From assembly GCF_900113015.1 (NCBI RefSeq), contig NZ_FONV01000014.1, positions 62,001-126,000 of the forward strand: DNA of 64,000 nucleotides, given 5' to 3'. Position 1 is the stretch's first letter. Each line of letters opens with the position of its first letter. Below the pieces are notes generated by a model, which worked only from the letters and a program-made list of their open reading frames with translations, had not been told where the DNA came from and made no database searches. Positions 34,037-44,335 of this stretch are shown here, one piece after another. The position numbers and the translations under genes were made by a program. The DNA is from Actinoplanes philippinensis (GTDB lineage: Bacteria > Actinomycetota > Actinomycetes > Mycobacteriales > Micromonosporaceae).

Positions 34037-34708
34037 ATGGGAATCGAAGAGAAACTCCCGGCAGGCATCCTGCTGACGAGCGTCGAGAAACTGTCCAACT
34101 ACGCTCGGAAGTCGTCGTTCTGGGGCGCCACGTTCGGCCTCGCCTGCTGCGCCATCGAGATGATGGCCTCCGGTGGTCCCCACTACGACCTCGGTCGCTG
34201 GGGGATGGAGGTGTTCCGGGCCTCGCCCCGTCAGGCCGACCTGATGATCGTGGCGGGCCGGGTCAGTCAGAAGATGGCCCCGGTGGTCCGGCAGATCTAC
34301 GACCAGATGCCCGAGCCGCGATCGGTGATCTCGATGGGTGTCTGTGCGTCCTCCGGCGGGATGTTCAACAACTACGCGATCGTCCAGGGTGTCGACCACA
34401 TCATTCCGGTCGACGTCTACCTCCCGGGCTGTCCCCCGCGCCCGGAAATGCTGATCGACGCGATCCTCAAGATGCGCGAGAAGGTCATGGCGCAACCCCT
34501 CGGCCCCAACGGCCGGAAGATGCTCGAAGCTCGGCAGGCCGAGGGCCGAACTCCGATCGTCGCCCCGGGAGCCATGCCGTCGTCCTACCGTGTGGACAAG
34601 GTCCGTCGTGAGGAATGGACCCAGGCCGTCAAAGAGGGACGCGAAGAGCAATTGCGGATCGAGAACTGGATGAAGCTCCAGCCGCATTTGCGGGAGGCCC
34701 ACAAATGA
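34037..34708 (+). CDS. nuoB: NADH-quinone oxidoreductase subunit B
   Basis: Carries iron-sulfur cluster N2, which reduces the quinone. The four cluster ligands are all present: C37 and C38 (GLACCAIEMMA), C103 (SMGVCASSGG) and C132 (YLPGCPPRPE). At 223 residues it is longer than the E. coli-type core because of a C-terminal extension after about residue 165, as is common in actinobacteria. It overlaps nuoC by ATGA. Confidence 0.97.
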   Translation: MGIEEKLPAGILLTSVEKLSNYARKSSFWGATFGLACCAIEMMASGGPHYDLGRWGMEVFRASPRQADLMIVAGRVSQKMAPVVRQIYDQMPEPRSVISMGVCASSGGMFNNYAIVQGVDHIIPVDVYLPGCPPRPEMLIDAILKMREKVMAQPLGPNGRKMLEARQAEGRTPIVAPGAMPSSYRVDKVRREEWTQAVKEGREEQLRIENWMKLQPHLREAHK

Positions 34709-35412
34709 GTATTGAGCCCGGAACTCAGGGTAGTGTCCCGGCGGGCGCCGAATTGGGTGCTCCGGCACAGACGCCGCCCAGCCCGGATAAGGGCATGTTC
34801 GGCGTCAAGGGGACCGGAGACGTTTCCGGCTTCGGTCGCCTGGTCCGCCCTCGACCTGCTGTTTTTGACAGCCCACGGCCTTACGGCGGGTATTTCGACG
34901 ACGTCTATGACGCGTTGGAAGAAGCTTATCCGGCCCTCTCCGAAGCCATCGAGAAGGTGGTCGTAGATAGGGCCGAACTCACACTTCACGTACGTGCCGA
35001 GCACATCGCCGAGGTGTGTCAGGTAATGCGTGACGACGCCTCGCTGCGCTTCGAACTGTGTTCGTCCGTTGACGGAGTGGATTATCTCAGCTCCGACGAG
35101 CGCCGTTTTCACGTCGCTTATCAATTGACTTCGATGACCTATCGCCGCCGCGTGCGGCTGGAGGTCGCGGTGGCCGAGGGCGTCACCGTTCCGAGCGTCA
35201 CCCGGGTCTACCCGACCGCGGACTGGCAGGAGCGCGAGGTCTACGACATGTTCGGCGTCGTCTTCGCCGGCCACCCGAACCTCACCCGCATCCTCATGCC
35301 GGACGACTGGGAGGGCCACCCCCAGCGCAAGGACTACCCACTCGGCGGCGTGCCCGTCGAGTACAAGGGCGCCGAGATTCCGCCTCCCGACCAGCGGAGG
35401 GTCTACCAGTGA
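34705..35412 (+). CDS. nuoC: NADH-quinone oxidoreductase subunit C
   Basis: 235-residue peripheral-arm subunit. The diagnostic 30-kDa-subunit region is PTADWQEREVYDMFGVVFAGHPNLTRILMPDDWEGHPQRKDYPLGG. The first 40 residues are a Pro/Gly-rich extension without conserved sequence. ATG at 34705 overlaps the nuoB stop and has GGGAGG upstream; the gene ends with a GTGA overlap with nuoD. Codon use in 34700-35150 is slightly less GC-biased than in the rest of the operon. Confidence 0.96.
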   Translation: MSIEPGTQGSVPAGAELGAPAQTPPSPDKGMFGVKGTGDVSGFGRLVRPRPAVFDSPRPYGGYFDDVYDALEEAYPALSEAIEKVVVDRAELTLHVRAEHIAEVCQVMRDDASLRFELCSSVDGVDYLSSDERRFHVAYQLTSMTYRRRVRLEVAVAEGVTVPSVTRVYPTADWQEREVYDMFGVVFAGHPNLTRILMPDDWEGHPQRKDYPLGGVPVEYKGAEIPPPDQRRVYQ

Positions 35413-36734
35413 CCACATCTGAGTACGCAGCCGAGCGCGAGACGACCGAGGGCCGGGTCTTCACGGTCACCGGTGGCGACTGGGACAGCATCACGTCCAG
35501 CATCGACCCGCTCAGCAACGAGAAGATCGTCGTCAACATGGGCCCGCAGCACCCGTCGACACACGGCGTGCTCCGGCTCGTGCTGGAGCTCGAGGGCGAG
35601 ACGGTCACCGAGGCCCGTCCGGTCATCGGCTACCTGCACACCGGCATCGAGAAGAACCTCGAATACCGGAACTGGACGCAGGGCGTCACCTTCGTGACCC
35701 GCATGGACTACCTCGCGAACATGTCGAACGAGGTGGCCTACTGCCTCGCGGTGGAGAAGCTGCTCGGCGTCACCGACCAGATCACCGAGCGGACCAACAC
35801 GATCCGCGTCATGTTCATGGAGCTCCAGCGGATCGCCTCGCACCTGGTCTGGCTCGCGACCACGGGCATGGAGCTGGGCGCGATCTCGATGATGCTGTAC
35901 GGCTTCCGCGAGCGGGAGTACATCCTCGACATCTTCGAGGAGACCTCCGGCCTGCGGATGAACAACGGCTACATCCGCCCCGGCGGCCTCGCGCAGGACG
36001 TGCCGGAGTCCGCGATCCGCAAGATCCGCGACTTCCTCAAATACCTGCCGAAGAAGCTCAAGGAGTACGAGGCCATGCTGTCCGGCCAGATCATCTGGCA
36101 GCAGCGGACACAGGGCGTCGCCGTGCTGGACGTGACCGGGTGCCTCGCGCTCGGCATCACCGGCCCGGTGCTGCGCTCGGCGGGCCTGCCCTGGGACCTG
36201 CGCAAGACCATGCCGTACTGCGGCTACGAGAACTACGAGTTCGACGTGCCGACCGCGACGACCGCCGACGTCTGGGGCCGGTACCTGGTCCGGATGGCGG
36301 AGATCCGGGAGTCGCTGAAGATCGTCGAGCAGGCTCTGGACCGTCTCAAGCCCGGGCCGATCTGGATCGAGGACAAGAAGATCGCCTGGCCGTCGCAGCT
36401 GGCGCTCGGCCTCGACGGGCTCGGGAACTCCCTCGAACACGTCGCCAAGATCATGGGTCAGTCGATGGAGTCGCTGATCCACCACTTCAAGCTCGTCACC
36501 GAGGGCTTCCGGGTTCCGCCCGGCCAAGTCTATGTCGCGGTCGAGCACCCGCGTGGCGAACTCGGCGTGCACGCGGTCTCCGACGGGGGCACCCATCCGT
36601 ACCGGGTGCACTACCGCGAGCCGAGCTTCGTGAACCTCCAGGCCATTCCCGCGATGGCCGAGGGCGCCCTGTTGGCCGACGTGATCGCCGGCGGCGCTTC
36701 GCTGGATCCCGTGATGGGTGGGTGTGACCGATGA
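35409..36734 (+). CDS. nuoD: NADH-quinone oxidoreductase subunit D
   Basis: 441-residue 49-kDa subunit that forms the quinone pocket with NuoB. Conserved segments are NMGPQHPSTHGVLRLVLELEGE (containing the pocket His), GYLHTGIEKNLEYRNWTQ and the C-terminal RVHYREPSFVNLQAI. Starts with GTG overlapping nuoC and overlaps nuoE by ATGA. Confidence 0.97.
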   Translation: MTTSEYAAERETTEGRVFTVTGGDWDSITSSIDPLSNEKIVVNMGPQHPSTHGVLRLVLELEGETVTEARPVIGYLHTGIEKNLEYRNWTQGVTFVTRMDYLANMSNEVAYCLAVEKLLGVTDQITERTNTIRVMFMELQRIASHLVWLATTGMELGAISMMLYGFREREYILDIFEETSGLRMNNGYIRPGGLAQDVPESAIRKIRDFLKYLPKKLKEYEAMLSGQIIWQQRTQGVAVLDVTGCLALGITGPVLRSAGLPWDLRKTMPYCGYENYEFDVPTATTADVWGRYLVRMAEIRESLKIVEQALDRLKPGPIWIEDKKIAWPSQLALGLDGLGNSLEHVAKIMGQSMESLIHHFKLVTEGFRVPPGQVYVAVEHPRGELGVHAVSDGGTHPYRVHYREPSFVNLQAIPAMAEGALLADVIAGGASLDPVMGGCDR

Positions 36735-37567
36735 CAACGGTGGAATTCTCGCCGGCCGCCGAACCGCTGGCGGCGAAACTTCTCGAACCGGCCAGGGAGA
36801 TCCTGGCCCGGTACCCGGCCGGCCGGGAGCGCTCGGCCCTGCTGCCGCTGCTGCACCTGGTGCAGACCGAGGAGGGGTACGTCAGCCCGAACGGGGTGGC
36901 GTTCTGCGCCGAGGTGCTGGGCATCAACAAGGCCCAGGTAGGGGCGGTCGCGACCTTCTACACCATGTACAAGCGCCGGCCCACCGGTGAGTACCTGGTC
37001 AGCGTCTGCACCAACACCCTCTGCAACGTCCTGGGCGGCCAGGAGGTGTACGACCAGCTGGTCGAGCACCTCGGCGTCGGCCACGACGAGACCACGGCCG
37101 ACGGCAAGATCACGCTGGAGCACGCCGAGTGCCTCGCGGCCTGCGATTACGCGCCGGTGGTGACGGTCAACTACGACTTCACCGTCGACCAGGCCACCCC
37201 GGAGAGCGCAGTCGAGCTGGTGGAGAACCTGCGCCAGGGCCGCGAGCACACCCCGGCGCGTGGTGCGCGGATCTGCTCGCTCAAGGAGATGCAGTACCAG
37301 CTCGCCGGGTTCGCGGACCCCCGCGACGGGGCGGTCGCCGACGGCGTGGCCGGCGCACCCACCCTGCGCGGCGTGCGGCTCGCGCAGGAGCACGGTGTCG
37401 CGGTGGCCGGGTTCGACCCGGACACCCCGATCACCAAGACCAAGCCGCTGCCCAAGGACGAGGTGGCCACCAAGGCCGAGGCGGCCGGCGTGGCCGCGAA
37501 CAAGCCGGCCTCCGACGCCAAGCCCGCCGGTGACGCCCGCCCGAGTGGTGGGGAGGGAGCGAAGTGA
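36731..37567 (+). CDS. nuoE: NADH-quinone oxidoreductase subunit E, with C-terminal extension
   Basis: Carries the [2Fe-2S] cluster N1a of the NADH module. Ligands are C93 and C98 (SVCTNTLCNV) and C134 and C138 (AECLAACDYAP). The thioredoxin-like core ends near residue 180. The protein continues to 278 residues with a tail that turns Ala/Lys/Pro-rich (TKTKPLPKDEVATKAEAAGVAANK), longer than typical NuoE of 160-200 residues. The tail probably lies on the enzyme surface; its role is unknown. Overlaps nuoF by GTGA. Confidence 0.96.
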   Translation: MTTVEFSPAAEPLAAKLLEPAREILARYPAGRERSALLPLLHLVQTEEGYVSPNGVAFCAEVLGINKAQVGAVATFYTMYKRRPTGEYLVSVCTNTLCNVLGGQEVYDQLVEHLGVGHDETTADGKITLEHAECLAACDYAPVVTVNYDFTVDQATPESAVELVENLRQGREHTPARGARICSLKEMQYQLAGFADPRDGAVADGVAGAPTLRGVRLAQEHGVAVAGFDPDTPITKTKPLPKDEVATKAEAAGVAANKPASDAKPAGDARPSGGEGAK

Positions 37568-38880
37568 CCCAGCCACGGCAGGAGGTCCTGCAGAAACTCA
37601 CCCCGGTCCTGACCAAGCGCTGGCTGTCGCCGGACGCCTGGCAGATCGGGGTCTACGAGCAGCTGGACGGCTACCGCGCGATCCGCAAGGCGCTCGACGT
37701 GCACCCGGACGACCTGATCCAGCTGATCAAGGACTCCGGCCTGCGCGGCCGCGGCGGCGCCGGCTTCCCGACCGGCCTCAAGTGGGGCTTCATCCCGCAG
37801 GGCGACGGCAAGCCGCACTACCTGGTGATCAACGCCGACGAGGGCGAGCCGGGCACCTGCAAGGACCTGCCGCTGATGACCTACGACCCGCACTCGCTGG
37901 TCGAGGGCGCGATCATCGCCTCCTACGCGATCCGTGCGAACCGGGCGTTCATCTACATCCGCGGTGAGGCGGTACACGCCGCTCGCCGGCTGCGCAACGC
38001 CGTCCAGGAGGCGTACGCCAAGGGGTATCTCGGCAAGAACATCCTTGGCTCGGGATTCGACCTCGACCTGGTCGTCCACAGCGGCGCCGGGGCGTACATC
38101 TGTGGTGAAGAGACCGCATTGCTGGACTCTCTCGAAGGGTTCCGTGGGCAGCCCCGTCTGCGCCCGCCGTTCCCGGCGATCGCCGGTCTCTACGCCAGCC
38201 CGACCGTGGTCAACAACGTCGGCACCATCGCCAGCGTGCCCTACATCGTGCTGGGCGGCGCCGACTGGTGGAAGAGCATGGGCACGGAGAAGTCGTCCGG
38301 CCCGATGATCTATTCGCTGTCCGGCCGGGTGGTCAATCCCGGTCAGTACGAGTGCGGCCTCGGCATCACCCTGCGCGAGCTGATCGAGCTGGCCGGCGGC
38401 ATGCAGCCCGGTCACAACCTGAAGTTCTGGACGCCGGGTGGCTCGTCGACGCCGCTGCTGACCGCCGAGCACATCGACACCCCGATGGACTTCGAGGGCG
38501 TAGCGGCGGCCGGCTCGATCCTCGGCACCACGGCGATGCAGATCTTCTCGGACCAGGACTGCCCGGTCTACAACACGTGGCGGTGGCTGGAGTTCTACCA
38601 CCACGAGTCGTGCGGCAAGTGCACCCCGTGCCGGGAGGGCAACTACTGGATGGTGCGCACCTACCGGCGGATTCTCGCCGGTCACGGCACCGTCAAGGAC
38701 CTGGACACCCTGCAGGACACCGCCGACAACATCTTCGGCCGGTCCTTCTGCGGCCTCGGCGACGGCGCGGCGACGCCGGTCGTGTCGACGCTCAAGTGGT
38801 TCCGGGACGACTACCTCGGCTACATCGAGGGCCGCACCGCGCCGCGGCTCTCCGAGAAGTCCCTCGTAGGAGCGCACTGA
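37564..38880 (+). CDS. nuoF: NADH-quinone oxidoreductase subunit F
   Basis: 438-residue subunit that binds NADH and FMN and cluster N3. The NADH/FMN region is SGLRGRGGAGFPTGLKWGFIP and INADEGEPGTCKD; the cluster ligands are in ESCGKCTPCREG with a fourth Cys in RSFCGLGDGA. Starts with GTG inside the nuoE stop; one base separates it from nuoG. Confidence 0.97.
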   Translation: MTQPRQEVLQKLTPVLTKRWLSPDAWQIGVYEQLDGYRAIRKALDVHPDDLIQLIKDSGLRGRGGAGFPTGLKWGFIPQGDGKPHYLVINADEGEPGTCKDLPLMTYDPHSLVEGAIIASYAIRANRAFIYIRGEAVHAARRLRNAVQEAYAKGYLGKNILGSGFDLDLVVHSGAGAYICGEETALLDSLEGFRGQPRLRPPFPAIAGLYASPTVVNNVGTIASVPYIVLGGADWWKSMGTEKSSGPMIYSLSGRVVNPGQYECGLGITLRELIELAGGMQPGHNLKFWTPGGSSTPLLTAEHIDTPMDFEGVAAAGSILGTTAMQIFSDQDCPVYNTWRWLEFYHHESCGKCTPCREGNYWMVRTYRRILAGHGTVKDLDTLQDTADNIFGRSFCGLGDGAATPVVSTLKWFRDDYLGYIEGRTAPRLSEKSLVGAH

Positions 38881-38881
38881 T

Positions 38882-41380
38882 ATGACGGATGTTCAGAAGA
38901 GGGCCGATCAGGTCTCTCTCATCATCGACGGCGTAGAGGTCGTCGCGGAGAAGGGCGAGCTGGTCATCCGGGTCGCCGAGCGGATGGGCATCGCCATCCC
39001 GCGGTTCTGCGACCACCCGCTGCTCGCCCCGGCCGGCGCCTGCCGGCAGTGCCTCGTCGAGGTGGAGGGCCAGCGCAAGCCGGTCGCCTCCTGCACCCAG
39101 ACGGTGGCCGAGGGCATGGTGGTCAAGACCCAGCTCAGCTCGCCGGTCGCCGCGAAGGCGCAGGCCGGCGTGATGGAGCTGCTCCTGATCAACCACCCGC
39201 TCGACTGCCCCACCTGCGACAAGGGCGGTGAGTGCCCGCTGCAGAACCAGGCGATGAGCACCGGCCGCGCCGACTCGCGGTTCAAGGAGGAGAAGCGGGA
39301 GTACGAGAAGCCGATCCACATCTCCAGCCAGGTGCTCCTCGACCGCGAGCGCTGCGTGCTGTGCCAGCGGTGCACCCGGTTCTCCGAGGAGATCGCCGGT
39401 GACAAGTTCATCGACCTGATGGACCGGTCCTCCGGCGAGCAGATCAACGTCTACCGGGACGACTTCTTCGGCGGCGCCGGCACCGGCGACGGGCAGGTCG
39501 GCGAGGGCGAGGGCGACGTCGCGTTCAACTCGTACTTCTCCGGCAACACCATCCAGATCTGCCCGGTCGGCGCGCTGACCGGCGAGCAGTACCGGTTCCG
39601 GGCCCGCCCGTTCGACCTGGTCTCCACGCCGAGCGCCTGTGAGCACTGCGCCTCCGGCTGCTCGCAGCGCACCGACCACCGCCGTGGAAAGGTGCTGCGC
39701 CGGCTGGCCGGTGACGACCCGGCGGTGAACGAGGAGTGGAACTGCGACAAGGGCCGCTGGGGTTTCCGCTACGCCACCGCCACCGACCGCATCCTGACCC
39801 CGCAGATCCGCGACACCAAGACCGGCGAGCTGCGGGAAGCCTCCTGGAGTGAGGCGCTGCTCGCGGCGGCCGAGGGGCTCAAGGCCGCCAAGGAGCGCGG
39901 CGTGGGTGTCCTCACCGGCGGCCGGCTCACCGTCGAGGACGCGTACGCCTACGCGAAGTTCGCCCGGACCGTCCTCGGCACCAACGACGTCGACTTCCGG
40001 GCCCGGCCGCTGCGCGCGACCGGCTCGCCGGTGACCACCACCGAGGAGGCCGACTTCCTGGCCGCCGCGGTCGCCGGGATCACCGAGGTGACGTACGAGC
40101 AGGTGGAGAACGCCCCGTCGGTGGTGCTCGCCGGACTGGAGCCGGAGGAGGAGTCACCGATCCTCTTCCTGCGCCTGCGCAAGGGCCACATCCGCCGGAA
40201 GCTCCGGGTCACGGCTGTCTCGGCGTACCTCTCCCGCGGTCTGGAGAAGATCGGCGCCGCGCTCGTCGCGGCAGTCCCCGGTGACGAGGCGCACATCCTC
40301 GCGTCCGACGCCGCGGTGGCCGAGGCACTCGGCGCACCCGGCGCCCTGCTGATCGTCGGGGAGCGCCTGGCCACCGTGCCGGGCGCGCTCAGCGCGGCCG
40401 CCGACCTGGCCGCTCGCACCGGCGCCAAGCTCGCGTGGGTGCCCCGCCGGGCCGGCGACCGCGGCGCGATCGACGCCGGCTGCCTGCCCAACCTGCTGCC
40501 CGGCGGCCGTCCGGTGACCGACGACGCGGCCCGAGCCGCGTTGTCGCTGGCCTGGAAGGTCGACGCCGGAGTCGTGCCCGGCACCCCCGGCCGCGACACC
40601 GACCGGATCATCGCGGCGGCCGCGGACGGCACCCTCGGCGCCCTGCTGGTCGGCGGTGTGGACCCGGCCGACCTGGCCGACCCGACGCTCGCCGAGAACG
40701 CGCTGGACACGGTGCCGTTCCTGGTCAGCCTGGAGATGCGGCAGAGCGCCGTGACCCGGCGGGCCGACGTGGTCCTGCCGATCGCGCCGGCCGTGGAGAA
40801 GGCCGGCACGTACATGGACTGGGAGGGCCGGCTCCGGTCGTTCGGCGCGGTGCTGAAGAGCACCGCGATGACCGACGGCCGGGTGCTGGAGGCGATCGCC
40901 GCCCTGCTCGACGTCAGCCTGAACACCGGCGACGTCAACGCGGTCCGTCGTGAGCTGGGCGGGCTGCCCGGCAGCACGCTGCCGAGCCCGGTCCGTCCGA
41001 GCGTCGCGGCCGCCCGTGCCGCGCAGCCGGCCGAGAACCAGGCGGTCCTCGCCACCTGGCACCAGCTGATCGACCTGGGCTCGCTGCTCGACGGCGACCA
41101 GGTGCTGGCCGGCACCGCGCGGCCGCCGGTCGCCCGGATCGGCAAGGACCTGGCCGAGTCGCTCGGGCTCGCCGACGGTGACCTGGTCACGGTCGGCACC
41201 GACCGGGGCTCGATCACGCTGCCGGCCGCGATCACCGATCTGCCGCCGCGGGTGGTGTGGCTGCCGACGAACTCGCCGGGCTCGACGGTCCGGCGCAGTC
41301 TCGGGGTCACCGCCGGTGCGGTGGTCACCCTGACGGCCGGCGTCCCCGGCCCGATCCTCGCCGAGGAGGCGGCCCGATGA
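38882..41380 (+). CDS. nuoG: NADH-quinone oxidoreductase subunit G
   Basis: 832-residue iron-sulfur subunit of the NADH arm. In order: [2Fe-2S] ferredoxin domain with C-x10-C-x2-C (FCDHPLLAPAGACRQC and ASC), the His-Cys cluster region HPLDCPTCDKGGECPLQ, a ferredoxin-like CVLCQRCTRF, and the molybdopterin-oxidoreductase-type cluster CEHCASGCSQRTDHRRGK near residue 255. The rest is the molybdopterin-like domain, which binds no molybdenum in complex I. Overlaps nuoH by ATGA. Confidence 0.97.
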   Translation: MTDVQKRADQVSLIIDGVEVVAEKGELVIRVAERMGIAIPRFCDHPLLAPAGACRQCLVEVEGQRKPVASCTQTVAEGMVVKTQLSSPVAAKAQAGVMELLLINHPLDCPTCDKGGECPLQNQAMSTGRADSRFKEEKREYEKPIHISSQVLLDRERCVLCQRCTRFSEEIAGDKFIDLMDRSSGEQINVYRDDFFGGAGTGDGQVGEGEGDVAFNSYFSGNTIQICPVGALTGEQYRFRARPFDLVSTPSACEHCASGCSQRTDHRRGKVLRRLAGDDPAVNEEWNCDKGRWGFRYATATDRILTPQIRDTKTGELREASWSEALLAAAEGLKAAKERGVGVLTGGRLTVEDAYAYAKFARTVLGTNDVDFRARPLRATGSPVTTTEEADFLAAAVAGITEVTYEQVENAPSVVLAGLEPEEESPILFLRLRKGHIRRKLRVTAVSAYLSRGLEKIGAALVAAVPGDEAHILASDAAVAEALGAPGALLIVGERLATVPGALSAAADLAARTGAKLAWVPRRAGDRGAIDAGCLPNLLPGGRPVTDDAARAALSLAWKVDAGVVPGTPGRDTDRIIAAAADGTLGALLVGGVDPADLADPTLAENALDTVPFLVSLEMRQSAVTRRADVVLPIAPAVEKAGTYMDWEGRLRSFGAVLKSTAMTDGRVLEAIAALLDVSLNTGDVNAVRRELGGLPGSTLPSPVRPSVAAARAAQPAENQAVLATWHQLIDLGSLLDGDQVLAGTARPPVARIGKDLAESLGLADGDLVTVGTDRGSITLPAAITDLPPRVVWLPTNSPGSTVRRSLGVTAGAVVTLTAGVPGPILAEEAAR

Positions 41381-42726
41381 CCTCGTTCGTCACGGCGGCC
41401 ACGGCCGTCGACCCGACTCTCGAGACGTTCGAGAACGACATCTGGTGGATCGTCCTCATCAAGCTGGTCGGCGTCTTCGCGCTGCTCCTGCTGCTGACGC
41501 TGTTCACCATCAACTACGAGCGCAAGGTCGTGGCCCGGATGGCGGTCCGGCCGGGCCCCAACCAGGTCGGCCCCAAGGGCTGGTTGCAGAGCCTCACCGA
41601 CGGCCTGAAACTGCCGTTCAAGGAGGAGATCATCCCGAAGACCGCCGACAAGGTGGTCTACTTCATCGCTCCGGTGATCTCCGCGACCACGGCGTTCACC
41701 GCGTTCTCGGTGATGCCGTTCGGCGGCGTGGTGAACATGTTCGGTCACCAGACCGCGCTGCAGCTCACCGACGTGCCGGTCTCGGTGCTGGTGCTGCTGG
41801 CCTGTTCGTCGATGAGCGTCTACGGCGTGGTGCTGGCGGGCTGGGCGTCCGGCTCGACCTACCCGCTGCTCGGTGGCCTGCGGTCGAGCGCTCAGATGAT
41901 CTCGTACGAGGTCGCGATGGGCCTGTCGATCGTGGCGGTGTTCATGACCGCCGGCACGATGAGCACCTCGCAGATCGTCGCGGCGCAGGCCTCGGGCGAC
42001 CCGGTGCAGCTCTTCGGTTTCGAGGTGACCGCCCCCGGGTGGTATGCGGTGCAGCTCCTGCCGAGCTTCATCATCTACATGATCGCGGCGGTCGGTGAGA
42101 CCAACCGGGCACCGTTCGACCTCCCCGAGGCGGAGTCCGAGCTGGTCGGCGGCTTCCACACGGAGTACTCGTCGTTCAAGTTCGCGCTGTTCTTCCTCGC
42201 CGAGTACATCAACATGATCACCGTCTCGGCCTTCTGCACCACGCTCTTCCTGGGTGGATGGCGGGCTCCGGCCCCGATCACCACGTTCTGGGAGGGTGCG
42301 AACTCCGGCTACTGGCCGCTGCTCTGGTTCTTCGGCAAGGTGCTGATCCTGCTCTTCGGCTTCATCTGGCTGCGGGCCACGCTCCCCCGGATGCGCTACG
42401 ACCAGTTCATGCGCTTCGGGTGGAAGGTCCTCATCCCGGTCAGCCTGGTGTGGATCCTCTTCCTGGCGTTCTTCAAGGTCGCCCGCAGCGGCGCCATCTC
42501 GGACACCACCCGCTGGGTCACCACCGGCGTCGTGGCGGTGCTCGTTCTGGCGATCGCCTGGGGCTGGCCGTCACCGAAGAAGCCGAAACAGCTCTCCATC
42601 GAGGAGGAACTGCACCAGCGGCCGCCGGGCAGTTTCCCGGTGCCGCCGATGGACCTGCAGGTCCCGCCGAGCCCCCGAGTCCGTCGCGCGGTTGCCGAAC
42701 GCGACCCCGTTTCGAAGGAGGTGTGA
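41377..42726 (+). CDS. nuoH: NADH-quinone oxidoreductase subunit H
   Basis: 449-residue membrane subunit with about eight helices that joins the quinone site to the proton channels. Signatures are ERKVVARMAVRPGPNQVGPKGWLQSLTDGLKLPFKE and GETNRAPFDLPEAESELVGGFHTEYSS. The last 60 residues form a cytoplasmic Pro-rich tail usual in actinobacteria. One base separates it from nuoI. Confidence 0.97.
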   Translation: MTSFVTAATAVDPTLETFENDIWWIVLIKLVGVFALLLLLTLFTINYERKVVARMAVRPGPNQVGPKGWLQSLTDGLKLPFKEEIIPKTADKVVYFIAPVISATTAFTAFSVMPFGGVVNMFGHQTALQLTDVPVSVLVLLACSSMSVYGVVLAGWASGSTYPLLGGLRSSAQMISYEVAMGLSIVAVFMTAGTMSTSQIVAAQASGDPVQLFGFEVTAPGWYAVQLLPSFIIYMIAAVGETNRAPFDLPEAESELVGGFHTEYSSFKFALFFLAEYINMITVSAFCTTLFLGGWRAPAPITTFWEGANSGYWPLLWFFGKVLILLFGFIWLRATLPRMRYDQFMRFGWKVLIPVSLVWILFLAFFKVARSGAISDTTRWVTTGVVAVLVLAIAWGWPSPKKPKQLSIEEELHQRPPGSFPVPPMDLQVPPSPRVRRAVAERDPVSKEV

Positions 42727-42727
42727 C

Positions 42728-43288
42728 GTGGGTACGTTCACCGGCTCCTTCAAGGGTTTCGGCGTGACCTTCGCGCACATGTTCCGCAAGGTGATCACCA
42801 CCGACTACCCGTTCTCCCCGCCGAAGCCGGCGCCGCGCTACCACGGGCGGCACATTCTCAACCGGCACCCGGACGGCCTGGAGAAGTGCATCGGCTGTGA
42901 GCTGTGCGCCTGGGCCTGCCCGGCCGACGCGATCTACGTCGAGGGTGGCGACAACACCGACGAGCAGCGGTTCTCGCCGGGCGAGCGGTACGCGAAGATC
43001 TACCAGATCAACTACGCGCGCTGCATCTTCTGCGGCCTGTGCATCGAGGCCTGCCCGACCCGGTCGCTGACCATGAGCAACGAGTACGAGCTGGCCCGCG
43101 ACAGCCGCCAGGACCTGATCTTCACGAAGAAGGAGCTCCTGGCCCCGCTGCTGCCGGGCATGGAGCAGCCGCCGCACCCGATGCTGCTGGGCGAGACCGA
43201 CAAGGACTACTACGTCGGCGCGCTCACCAACCCGGGCACCTCGGTGGGCGCCGAGCGCGCACCGATCTCGCAGGGAGATGCGGAATGA
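42728..43288 (+). CDS. nuoI: NADH-quinone oxidoreductase subunit I
   Basis: 186-residue ferredoxin-like subunit with two [4Fe-4S] clusters (N6a, N6b): CIGCELCAWACP and CIFCGLCIEACP. It passes electrons from NuoG to NuoB. GTG at 42728, preceded by GGAGG at the end of nuoH, gives the normal N-terminus. Overlaps nuoJ by ATGA. Confidence 0.97.
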   Translation: MGTFTGSFKGFGVTFAHMFRKVITTDYPFSPPKPAPRYHGRHILNRHPDGLEKCIGCELCAWACPADAIYVEGGDNTDEQRFSPGERYAKIYQINYARCIFCGLCIEACPTRSLTMSNEYELARDSRQDLIFTKKELLAPLLPGMEQPPHPMLLGETDKDYYVGALTNPGTSVGAERAPISQGDAE

Positions 43289-44024
43289 ACGCCGTCTCCA
43301 CCGGCGAGCAGGTCGCCTTCTGGATCCTCGGCTCGCTGGCCGTGATCGGGGCCCTCGGCATGGTGCTGGCCCGCAACGCGGTGCACTCCGCGCTCTGGCT
43401 GGTCGTCACGATGCTGAACCTCGGGTTCTTCTACGTGATCAACTCGGCGCCGTTCCTCGGCTTCGTGCAGATCATCGTCTACACCGGCGCGATCATGATG
43501 CTGTTCCTCTTCGTGCTGATGCTGGTCGGCCGGGACGCGTCGGACTCGCTGATCGAGACGCTGCGTGGTCAGCGGATCGCGGCGATCGTGCTCGGCATCG
43601 GGTTCGCCGCGCTGATCGGCACGGGCCTGGCCCGTGCCCTCGGCTCGACGTTCACCGTCGGCCTGGACAAGGCGAACGCGAACGGCAACGTCGAGGGCCT
43701 GGCCTCGCTCCTGTTCACCAAGTACGTCTTCGCCTTCGAGGTCACCTCGGCCCTGCTGATCACGGCCGCGGTCGGCGCGATGATCCTGGCGCACGTCGAG
43801 AAGGCCAAGGAGGACAAGCGGGACCAGGTGACCCGGATGAAGGAACGCTTCCGGCCGGGCAACTACCCCGGTCCGAAGCCCGGCCCCGGTATCTACGCGA
43901 ACACCATGTCGGTGGCCGCTCCCGCCCGCCTGCCGGACGGCAACGGAGCCGAGCGGAGCATCTCGCCGATCCTGCCGGTTCGTGAGCTGAGCCAGGCGGA
44001 GGCGGCGCCGAAGGGAACCGAGAA

Positions 44025-44028
<4 letters not shown>
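43285..44028 (+). CDS. nuoJ: NADH-quinone oxidoreductase subunit J
   Basis: 247-residue membrane subunit with five helices (ARNAVHSALWLVVTMLNLGFFYVINSAPFLGFVQIIVYTGAIMMLFLFVLMLVG is the diagnostic region). A cytoplasmic C-terminal tail of about 75 residues follows the last helix. It contributes to the proton path next to NuoK and ends with a GTGA overlap with nuoK. Confidence 0.96.
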
Positions 44029-44324
<296 letters not shown>

Positions 44325-44335
44325 AGGGGCCTTTC

